Shown: positions 23,901 through 35,900 of the stretch, piece after piece
Layout of the letters: each line of letters opens with the position of its first letter
Position numbering within the stretch: position 1 is the first letter of the stretch
Origin: Trichuris trichiura
Taxonomy: Eukaryota; Nematoda; Enoplea; Trichinellida; Trichuridae
Assembly (NCBI GenBank): GCA_037903355.1
Contig: JBAJFE010000042.1
Coordinates: forward strand, 1,066,001 to 1,130,000
DNA: 64,000 nucleotides
Direction: 5' to 3'
Position numbers and translations under genes: made by a program
Notes under the pieces: model-generated
Database searches by the model: none
Seen by the model: only the letters and a program-made list of their open reading frames with translations
Told to the model about the DNA's origin: nothing

Positions 23901-26900
23901 ATCGGCTGCTGCGACGCATTCGAGTTTACGCATGAACAGCGAACTACTGGAAGTTTTGCCTGGCGACCTTCTGAGCCACTCGGCCGCGGAGCAGCGTTAC
24001 AAAAGGAATCGAAAGAGGAAGACCTTTATTTTACTTGTTTGCGCCAACATCTTCGCGGGAGTAATGGTCACTGCATTTATTATTGTTTCTATCTATTATA
24101 ACAAGGCAACGCCAACGGACGGAGATAAGCCGACGAAGAATGACACCTCTGACCCACACGTGAGTGAACGCTGCCGAAAAATTATGAATACATCCGGTTG
24201 GAAAGAGGTTGCAATAAATACAATGGTCAACATGGAGTCTACAGTTGAACCATGCACCGACTTCTACCAGTATGCTTGCGAAGGATGGGCTAAGCGACAC
24301 CCGTTAACGAGAGGTCAAAGCAGTTACACTATATACGATGATGTCGCTTCGCGTGTTGAGCAACAGATAAACTTGTCTATCATGGCAATCAGCCAGCACA
24401 CCGATGTGAAGGCGCTGGCAAAGCTGAAGTACGTTTTTGCCAGTTGCAAAGATTTGGGGTTGCTTGATTCGCTACAGGGGCGCCCTCTGCGGAAGCTGTT
24501 CGAAGATGCGAAAAATCCAATTGGATCCTGGCCGCTGTTAGGGCATTCAATCAAGCCTGCTACGAAATGGACCGACGTGGACGTGGAATCAAGAATAGGC
24601 TATCTAAAAAGTGCGTACGGTGTTGACAGCGTTATCTTTGCCTATGTTCGGCCGGACGAGTCTGATTCAAGTCGGTACGCTTTGGGATTATCCGGTTCGA
24701 TGCTGCCACTTGGTATTGGCATGTTCAAAACAGCTTACTACCTAAACGATACCAAATATGGTTGGATAATGAGAGTTTACACTAATTTGATCGAAGCGAC
24801 TGTCAATTATTTGAAACGGGAACTTTCTCATCATGAACCGACGAATAGAACTGAAATTGAAGAGCTTGTTGACTTTGAAAAAAAGTTGGCGGCTACTATC
24901 ACTGCTCTCAAGGAGGAGGTCGACTACGCTTGGAAAGTGAACACCTTGAAGCGCAATATTCCTTCTTTCAATTGGACCTCTTTTTTCAGCGCTTTGCTCT
25001 CGTCGGAACTGCGCGAATATACTAATATACTTAATGACTTGACGCTTAGAGTGACTCCTAGCTTCTTGGCAGCCGTAAGCGATCTAGTGCACAATAGCTC
25101 CAGCGCGACTGTCCAGAATTACCTTATATGGCGTCTGGTACGCTATAGCATGCCATTCATGGGCAAAGAATATCGCAACTTGTTGGCTGAATTCGAAGGC
25201 CTAATACGCGGGAAGCAGTTTCACGAGTCCGAACAACAACGAACAGAGACTTGCGTACGATTTGTCAACGGGTACAATCATTTGCCCGGTTTAGGTTACG
25301 CCACGGGCAGAGCTTACATCGACTATACGTTTACGGATGAAGATCGTGACAACGTGGAAGAAGTAACAGAATTAATTCACTTTGCTTATAAAGGAATCAT
25401 TGAAAAGGTTCAATGGCTGGACAGGAAAACTAGGCGACGCGCCGCTGCTAAGGTCGACCTTATGAGAAGGAACGTAGGTTTCCCTCGTTGGATACGCAAC
25501 AATGATCTGTTGGATAAATATTACGAGCGGTTGGAGTTCAGTGATCAGGAGAGTGCTTTCTCATTGAACCTTTTGACCAGATCTTGGAGTGTCAAGGAGA
25601 ATTTTCGCCTTTTACTCCATGGTACCGTTCGCAGTGACGACTTTGGCGGATCTCCTACGGCTACGAATGCGTGGTACAATCCTTCGCTGAATTCTATTAC
25701 CCTACCGGCAGGAGAAATTCAGCCTCCCTTTTATAAGGGTGATTACCCTAAAGCGGTGATATTCGGAACTCTGGGTAGCATTATTGGACACGAGATGACG
25801 CACGCTTTTGATCAAACAGGCTCACTGTATGACGAACATGGTAACGAGGTAAACTGGTGGTCGACAGAGTCAAAGTCGCGTTTCAAAAATGCTACCCAAT
25901 GCCTAATACGCGACTATGCTCAATACTGCTTCCAGGAATTGCGGACTTGCATCAATGGCCGAGCGACATTGAACGAAAACTTGGCCGACCTAGGCGGTCT
26001 GACGGTAGCCCATACGGCGTACAAATTATGGAAAAGCAGGCATGGTGGAGATGAACCAGGTCTGCCGCTTTTGGATATCACAATGGATCAATTGTTCTTT
26101 TTGAGCTTTGCCAGCTTTTGGTGTGGCCAAACTAACGAGAAGACCTTAAGAAGCCAACTGCAGACCGCTTCGCATAGTCCGGGAAAATACCGCGTTATTG
26201 GACCGCTGAGGAACTACGCTCCATTTGCTCGAGCGTTCAACTGCCCGGACGATTCCTACATGAATCGAATGCAAAGATGCAACCTCTGGCCTTCATCATG
26301 AGATAGCCATGCTTGGGAACAAAAAGACAACAGCACTTCAGATTGCTCACTGTGCCAATCGCAAATTTTTAAACGAAAATTCTATCATTTCTGTAGTGAA
26401 CTTTTTTTTTAAAATTAGAAGTCGCTTGAAGCGAGAATGAACTGACATAAATGACCTTATATAAAAGGGATAACAGAACGTTCAAACTGACGTATATCGC
26501 AGATGGATACGCAAAAAGTTAAAAGCAGGTGTAAAAACTCGCTGGGGATCTGTTTGAGCAGAGGAGAAAAATGTAAGAGATTTCGGATAAAGACCAACGG
26601 TTTAGAGGCATTGAAAACCAGTTTCCAGCGCGGAAATGGACAGTAAGTAAAGTATGTAGGTACTTGCTTGGATTTTTTTAAAATTTTAAGCGACTAGGGC
26701 ATGGATAGCCGTCAGTAATTTGCATACTTTTTTCACTGAAACATTCGGGCAAATTGTTTCGTAGTTTTAGCAAATCGCGGTTATTTGTAAATTCCCAACT
26801 TTCTGCGTTGAAATCCATTTACGGTAGAAGTTTTAATCACGTCTTTTTCATTCACCGTTTACAAGTCTGAAAAGCTGTTATTATTATAACATATTTATGG

Positions 26901-29900
26901 GTAATGAATCCTACTGCTGTTTTTATATCGAGTACATTAACAAGCTTCCTGCATCATACTTGAAAATGAAAACACACTTTCTTTGTTAACTAAGCTTAGC
27001 CATTTTGTCCAGCCTTCCGTATTCGAAATCTATTTTCAAAGCACGCGACTTTCAGCAACTTTCTAGCACCCTGTTCTGATTATAACTGTTTGACTGTTCT
27101 TATTATGTTCACCAGTATAAACATTACAATTTATCAAACAACAGTGTGAGTACGGGAACTCCAGAAAGGAGAAGTACTTTTCCTAAAATCGCTGAGTTCT
27201 TTCTGAAGCTTCAATGTAGGGAACTAGTCAGCGAATATTATTTTATATTAGCATTAATAATTTAGTCGGTAGTTTTCAGGCAAACGAGTCATCTATGCAA
27301 CTTTATCATATGTGGAAACAGTAGGCGTTACGAAGGGCGGCATGTTATGTGCGTACCAAACATTCATAGCCGTGGAAGCATGACGGGGATTCTTTCAACA
27401 GAAAGTTGAACTACATGGGATGTTTGCTGTTTGATAATGGGCTGCCAACTTCTTAAAGCGTTTGTGACTAGACGGCACAAAACAATATGCTTTTTTCCTT
27501 GTTTAGCATGTGTACCAATCTTTGTCCAGCTTTTTAAAATTTATTATTGCCTAGCCAAAGTGAGAATCGTACATCATTTTTAACTCACTATTATCAGAAA
27601 GTATGAGTTCTCTTAGAGGGTTATACGAAAATCGCTTAAGCAGACAAAGTTCTTATTGTTGAAAACTGCTTTAAAGAATTTTCCCGCATTAATATTCATT
27701 TCTTGTCTCAATTGCAGATTATGATTATAATGGGCTGGCGAAAAATGTTTAGAAGCATATGAGAATAATTTCGAGGAGCTCGAAAGCGAAGAGACGTGAA
27801 GTGTACTTAACAAAGCAAAGCAATGGTAGGTCTACCCTTTACTGTTGCTCAGTAGTACTTCAGCGAAGCGTATGTGCTATTATCTGATTATCCGACGTGA
27901 AGCTTTCTCAGTAGCGCGAAAGCAATTCTAGGAAAAACAAAGCGCAACCTACTGCCTGAACAGCATACCGACGTTGCACTTGTCAAGCCGACGTGGCACC
28001 AGTATCCAGCAGGACAAGCGTCCTTGGTCTGACCGGTGCAATGGATTATTTTATCGCCTGATTTTGGATCCGGACAAGGATTTTCAAAAACTGAAAGTCA
28101 AAATCCATTAGGCTGGGCGAAAAACCTCGCAACTGCAATTTTACCTGGGCACCTGCTAGCGCATTCCTCCTCGGATTGGAAGTTGTTCTGATTTCCGGCA
28201 CGTCCAGTATAGGTGAACTCGAGGCACTGACGACTAGCTTGGTTAAAATACCAACGCTTCAATTTTTGATCTCCTTCACCGGGAAGCATCGGCAACAAGC
28301 ACGGATTGCCTTCTGAAACTCAACTTGCAAAGCAAAGTGGCAGTTGCAGAAAGGTGCAACCTTCTTGGCAACACAAAGTGGTCGACGCGTCTGCACCAAT
28401 GTGACACCAATATCCCACCGGGCACATTTCCTGATTTTCCGCGTCACACTGCAGCAGACTTCCGTGAGCGGACACGGCAGGGTCTCCATGATGGCATGGG
28501 TTTTGAAGTTCTGGAAAGCGAAACTTTCTGCAATACTGTTAGCAGAGAAAAGAGTTTTCTCACCGGGACAACGAAGCATGCAATCAGTTTTGCTGACGAA
28601 GTTATTTTCATTGCCTCTTACACCGCCGTAGAAGAAGCGATTGCAACGCCGGCTTGTTCGATCAAAATACCATCGGACAAGCATGGCATCACCGTCGCCA
28701 CTTTCCAAGGGTAGCAAGCATGGATTCTCGCCGCCTGGGCAGCAAACCGACACGCTGTTTGGCTCACCAACGTGGCACCAGTAGTTGGCTGGACATAGCT
28801 GACCATTCGTAGCTGTGCATAATACGTAGTGACCAGCGGACGTTGTTGCTGGCTGCCCTTTTCGACAAGGACTTTTGAAAACTGAAAGAAAACAATTCAA
28901 TGTATGAACGTATGAGACAAAAGACGTCTATTATTGCCTGGGCAGGCGCTTTCACAGTCTCCTAAGCTTAGAAAGTTGTTCCTGTTTCCTCCGCTTCCGG
29001 AGTAAGTGAATGGAAGGCATTGTTTCGTCAAGGAGTTGTAGTAATACCGCGGCAGGCTGTACTTGCCTTCACCATCTTCTACTGGTGCCATGCATACGGT
29101 ATCTGCTGAAAAATCGTTACATCTTTGAAGAATATGCAACAGGTTAGTAGGCTATTTTTACCCCTAAAGCTAGCTGTATCCCTAGGTTCATTTGATTTGG
29201 GTTTTCGCTTTGGAAAGCTAACGATTTCATTCTCTGCATATTGTGCTATTGAGCTTAGACAACAGTAAGTGTTACCTGTTGCTTGACTAACCGTGGGGGC
29301 AGCACAAGGTTGATTGTTCATCCGCCCCGACATGGCACCAATAGCCCCCAGGGCAACTGTCAAGGTCGCTGACACTGCATGCAACTATCTGCTCATTTTC
29401 ATCGCGAGCTGGCTCTCCATTTGCGCAAGGATTCGGGAAAACTGAAAATACATCATTTCCATACTTATTATTACAACATAGGGCTTGCGAATACGCATAG
29501 CATGCAACAGTAAAGGCAACGTTTTCAGAATGCTAAGGGGTGATGGCTTGGCTACATCCCGCCTTATGCAAAAAGTCAATATTTAATGACGTTTTGAAAG
29601 ATGAGCCTTACCAGGGCAACGTTGCTCGCAGTCTTGCAGTGTCATGAAGTTATTCTCGTTGCCAGCGGTTCCTGAATATTCAAACACGTTGCACCTCTGC
29701 GTTGCGGAATCATAGTAGTAGCGCAGCAGTGAAGCCGCTCCTTTGCCGGTTGATTTTGGAAGCTCGCATGGATTGCTAGCTGAAAGTCAAAAGGCGGCGC
29801 TCAACGGGCTACGGAATCTATCTCCGAAGTCCAACCTCCAGGACAGCATACGGAGCTTTCTAATGTAGTCCCGACGTGGCACCAATAGGTATTCGGGCAA

Positions 29901-32900
29901 ATATTCGGGGTTGCCACTCCGCAAAGCGTTATACGCCCGTCCAGGCCTATGTGAGGAGGTCCAGTGCTGCACGGATTGTCAAAGACGGGGCACCTCGCCT
30001 TGCAGTCGTCGGATGTTAGGAAGTTGTTCTGATTGCCTCCACGACCAGTGTACGAAAAGCTGAGACATGTCTTCGTGTTTGCGCTGTAATACCATCGTAC
30101 GAGTACGGAATTGCCATTGCCTCGATTGAGCGGCAACTGGCAAGGATCCGTAGCTAAAATAGGTATATCAAAGTTTCGTATGTTCATTTCCCGATTTTAC
30201 AAACCGCCGGGGCAGCAAACGCTCAGAACAGCTGTGGCACCAATATGACACCAGTGACTTTGCGAACAAATATCTGGTTGGTCAATGCTGCAGAATAAAA
30301 GCGAATTGTCCTCATTCATTTGTGGCATCCCTTCCGAGCAAGGATTATCGATCGCTGTATAAGTAAAACGTGAAGAAATGCACATACTTTGAAGTCTTAG
30401 CCGGCCCTTACCTGGACAAGCAGCTTCGCATTCATGTTTAGCTAGGAAATTGTTCTGGTTTCCCTTTTTGCCAAAGTAGATAAACGCTTGGCACTGTCGC
30501 GTCAGCTGATTGAAATGGAAGCGTGGCAATTGCAAGCTCCCTTCGCCTTCCTCTTTGGGGAGCACGCAGGGATCGTCACTTGCTGTAATCATCGCGGAGT
30601 GAACGCAAGACGAGACACTTCAAACGCAAATACCATAAGGGCAGCAGATGGAGCTGCGAGGATCACCGCCTAGATGGCACCAGTAGCCGGCTGCACATGA
30701 AGGCATTGTTGGGCTACAAAATGCTACCTGACTGCTTTCGTAGTCTATGGGAGGAACTCCTAGCGGGCAGGCATTCTCATACTCTACGTAATTGCTACCT
30801 TTTACATCAACGCGAGACAGCGATGATCTTACCAGGACAAATGCGCTGGCAATGAGAAAGTTCCAAGAAGTTATTTTCGTTTCCTCCAAGTCCAGTGTAA
30901 GTGAATGGATTGCAAGAAGAGCTGCGAGAATCGAAATACCATCGAGCAAGGCGGGAGCTGCCGACGCCCACGACTAGAGGTAATCGACATATGGAAAGGC
31001 CAGATGCAAAGGGTACTTGGAAGTACAAAAACGCAATAGTTAGCGGCGAATGAGAAAATTCAATACTTACGAAACGTTCTCGGACAACATACGGTAGTGG
31101 ATCTGCCAAATCCAACGTGGCAGTAGTACGAAGAAGGGCAATTGTTTGAATCCTCACCGTCGCAGTGAAGCCACTTTTCACCAGAGAAGCCGGGAGCCGG
31201 GCTGCCGAGAGCGCAGGGATTCAGAGGATCATCTGAAAATGCGCAATTCCTTGCTTACATTTCAAGACAGTGAGCTTTTTGGTAGTACCGTTAACGCACG
31301 CAGCTTCGCATTGTTGCAGGGATGGAAAATTGTTAGCATTCCCTCCCAAACCCGCAAACCAGAAAGATGTACAGCTTTGCGACTTTGTGTCGTAGGCCCA
31401 ACGTTCTACACGATATGGCCCACTCCCGGCAGCTATTGGCCTTGCACACTTTTCGTTAGTGTCACCAACGCCGTCTAAAAAACGGAGTGTTCCGTAACTA
31501 TGTAGAAATCGCATGCAACTAAAATTTGCGGAGGCTATTTAAAAGGCAGATTGAACCAATGTATATGTTTTGAAACTTCTATGCTTTAGTTTACGGAAAG
31601 TCGCCGGATTAGACTTTAATGCACCTAGCGTGGTTTGTAAATGTACAGAGAAGGACAAGCGAAGATACGTAGATTGTACTTTTGCTGATAAAGTAGCATG
31701 TTCGCTTCGTGTATGCAAATTACAAATACGACATTTCTTTGCAGTGCTGCTGCACTGATCACAGCAGTTAGCGACCATAAGTTAACAGTAAGCATAATCA
31801 AAGTTATCAGAATTGTCTTTGGTCATTTTACCGATAAACTAATTAGCCTTTATTTTTGCTCATGACAAAAGGAGCATCTCGAAATTAATGGAATAATTGA
31901 ACCTACAAAAGTAGCTACAGTTTTTCGAACGTCTCTTTAATTCAGTCAGTGCATAAAATGTGCAACGGATACTCAACATAATTAAATGGGGGAATAGCAA
32001 GCAAGCAGTTAATTGAAACAGATTCAAATTTTGCTAACGCAAGAGCATACGGGAGATCATGCGAGGTGACTTAGCACTGGGTCAGCATTCAGGCGAGTGG
32101 CGGTCGTGGAACAATTCCTTAGCGGCTAGCAAAAAACGTGAAGAATATTTGTAGACAAACGATTTCGCAACGAGCAGGCAGACCAGACGGAGCACAATGT
32201 TATTGTGGCGTCCGCAATTTGTGATCTAAAGAACCGGAGCTATAGGCAGTCAAAGGTGCGAACTTTCATGCTAGACTTAACATCTTTAGGCATCTTATTT
32301 GCCTTGTCAAAAGCAGCTGCCTATCATTGACACAACAATGAAGGAGCAAAGAAAAGATTTAAAGCACATCGATTCAGGAAAGCTTTAGATAGCGCCGGCA
32401 TTCATGCTTATAGTGGATTTTTTGGAAAATTTGCTTAATCTTTTTTAAAATAGTTAGTTGTAGCAATTCTAATCTCCGTTTTGCTTTTTGGCATTTTTTA
32501 TGGTAATGGCTTAAATATTTAAGCTATTGAAATCTCTATAACTCATCCTACCTTATCTTTCTGAAATCAAGTTCATTAGCAGTTAGTATTAAAGAGAATA
32601 GAAATGCATTCGTTAAGTGGTATCAGAAGGCAGAGCATATTGCTATTTGTTTTTCTAGAATAGGCATTTAGTAGGTCAAGTGACCCACTCTTGGAAAAGA
32701 TTCTAAAGTGGGCAAAATGATTTAGCGCACAAACGGAGAAGCCTTCTGATTCTGATAGAATTACGTCGTACATATCGCACTACAAATGCTTACCTTCAAC
32801 GGGACAACATACAGTCGAAAGAGGATCCATACCAATATGACAAAAGGAATTTGTTGGACATTCATTAGCTCTTGCATCTTGCGAGCAAAATATTACTCGC

Positions 32901-35900
32901 CCGTTGAAGTCCCTCAACGGAAATCCAAAATGGCACGTCTTTTCTGTAAAAGGATAAACTGTTTGTATTATCAGCTTGCAATGACGTCCGTCAGGTATTA
33001 CTTTCGCAGTAGGCTCGACATTCGTCCCTTGAGTAAAAATTATTCAGATTACCGCCGGTTCCACGGTACAAAAAATCTCTGCATTGGTTAGCTGCAGTTG
33101 AGTCAAAGAACCAGCGAACTTGCGGATTGTTACCAATGCCAAGTTGGACTGGCAGAGCACATTCTAAAGCGTGTTGGTGCAGTTGTTCCGTTTCTAGAGA
33201 AATAATTTTTGACTACCAAAAAAATAATCTGATCACCTTACCTGGTTCCTTGCAACAGACGGATGTGGATCTATCGGGATTAAAATGGCACTTGGAGCCA
33301 CGTGGGCAACGGTAGTTGTTCTCTTTGGTACAGAACAATGCGGCTGACAAAGGCACAGTGCCATTGCAAAAACGCACGGGAGACTGTTCGCGAGAGCGCC
33401 CGGTGGAACTGTCGCTTTCTTGTCCAGTTACGCGGCAGCAAACCGATATATTACCATTGTAGTGGCATAACTGGTTTGTTGGGCACTGATAGTTATTATG
33501 CGCTCCGCACACTTCAACTTGATTAATTTTTTTCGTTCCATTGCAGACCATTATGTCCGCCTCAGGTACAGGTTGATGCCGCACGCTTTGACCACCCAAC
33601 GAGTTGCCCATAGAAATGAAGTGAGAACGTTTGGTCGAACATGCGGTTTCGCACTCTATCTGCGTTCCAAAATTGTTGCCGTTGCCGCCAAAGCCGTAGA
33701 ATATGAAGGATTGACATTCGTCGCTCAGTGGAACGTAAGCCCAGCGCACTTCTGGTTCGAAACCGTATCCGGAAGTCACGCTCAACTGGCATGGATCGGC
33801 GTCAATTTCGGAAAAAGGATTTGCCGACTTGGTTGCGGATGATCCTACGAATACGTCACAATAATTCTTGCACCGAAAACCAAAGGAAGTTAAAAATAAC
33901 GTAAAGTCAGTTATTCGTGGGGCAATCACAATGGTCGTTTGACTAAAAGGACCGCGGAAAAACTAAAACTTTGACAATAAGAATTTGCGACGCTTCTAGC
34001 TTATTAATTATGCAAAAAATCATTTCGTCAGGAACTTGTGTTATTTTTTATTATTTGGGAGAAGTTAAATAATGGCAGTAAGCATATTAAAAATGAAAAA
34101 TACTTGAAGTAAAAACACAAGCAGCGGTAGAATACCTTTGGCGTAAAAAGCAGCTTTCCCGAAAAAACTGGATACAGTATTTGCAGGTTCCATCTACGTT
34201 CTAAAGGCGTTTCATGGTAAAGCTATTTTTGTAGAATGTTATTTATTCAGAAAATAGCGATATTTTTTTATTCTAGCAACGAGCTAGAAAACGCAAGCAT
34301 AAAAGATAATCAGTATTGGATGTTGTCTGAGCAGAGGCGATGGATGATGCAGAAAAAATACTGCGCCTGGCTATTGGCTGTCTGCTAGGTTCAAAGTTTC
34401 AATAACTATTAGTACGCTTCATCTCAAACAGTGGAAGGCGGAAGGGTTTCAGCGGTTAAAGAGTAGATAGGATGAAGGTTAGACTGTAGCTAGTATCACG
34501 CCCTTACGTTCACTCTTTAATGAGAAGTAGGATGTCAACTACTAACTATTAAAAATGATGGGAATTTTACTAGCGCACGACATGTTGACAGCGTTAGAAG
34601 CGGGAACGATAAAGGAACTATTTGGGTAAGTAACGTTTTTCGAAATTATGTTGGTGGTTTTTAAGTATGATTTGATTGCGTATGATCGCGTAAGGTGATT
34701 AGTTTTCTCGCGGTTATAAGATAGGAAAAAACTTTTGTTTCGCGTGAGTACTCTGAATTAGACCGTCGCCATGCGTTAAAACTTTATGATGAACAACGAT
34801 ATCGGCATAGTTTTTTCTTTGCTTGTAGCTGTTTCTCTTTTTTCAAAATAATGTGCCTAGCGTTTGCTCACTTACCGTCCTTGTCATACCATCGAATAGG
34901 ACCATTGTTAAGAATTAAAATTAATTCGCTTTATCAATTATTTAAACGTTATGAAATGGTAACTCGTGTCAACTAGAAAAGAAATTTTCGGTTAGCATTG
35001 AAAGGAGTAGCTTTCATTACCCTGCTAGTATTGCTCTTATTCTCATCTCTTACCTAAGCAGTAAAAGCGGCATTCCAATTGCGAGCCGAAATCGTTGAGG
35101 AAGGTACCATCCGGCTGCCCGTATACTGGTTCGCATTGACCCCTTATCGTGTCGTAGGTCCATCGAGGTAATGATCCCATATTCTGCGTAGAGGTCATTT
35201 TGGGTTCAAGACAACGTGGATCAGACTTTGAGAAGCCATTGACCATGCTTGTCTGCGCGTACTGCCATGATGGAAGAATGAGAGAGTTTGCGGGCGCCAG
35301 CAGGTCGGCTGGCTTAAGTGGTGATATGGCCAGATTAGGAGGTTGCGTTAAGGTCGGCTTCAGATCTGTTTTCATATCTCCGTAGGAAGGCTATATTTTT
35401 AATTTTAATTTTTTATGACGACTAAATTGCCGAGGCTTAAGTCTCTTACCTGATAAGAGGTTGGTAATGTTGGCAGTGTCGGCTTGGGCCAAGTCGGAAG
35501 CTCCTGCACCTCAGATTTCACATCTACTTTGGGCTGTGATTCTGTCAACGTTTTGGCTAATAATGACGAGTATGACCAAGGGTTTTGGTTATTCGTTGCT
35601 GGTTTCACATTATCTGTTGCCGACTGAACGACAGATGTCTCATACGAAGACACCTTTGGCTGCGTTGGCCAAGACGCGTAGTTACCCTGTTGCTGATTTG
35701 AGCCTGACCCGTACAGATATGGAAATTGGCTAGCAATATTATGCATTTGCTGATTAGTATTGGCTGCGGTGAACTGCTGGTTTGAATTAGACGCGTAAGG
35801 TTGCTGATACTGATTGCTTGCATCGACTGTTTGTTGGCCAGAACTAAGACTAGCAATAGGTTGAGTAGAAACGGTTGATCCGTACGGTTGCTGGTAATGG

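Noticed and set aside
28259..28900. 213-codon minus-strand frame starting in a real Kunitz/lustrin exon
   Set aside because: Only the part 28881-28564 is coding; beyond the donor CCCG|GTGAGA the frame reads through introns and the next module in the wrong frame.
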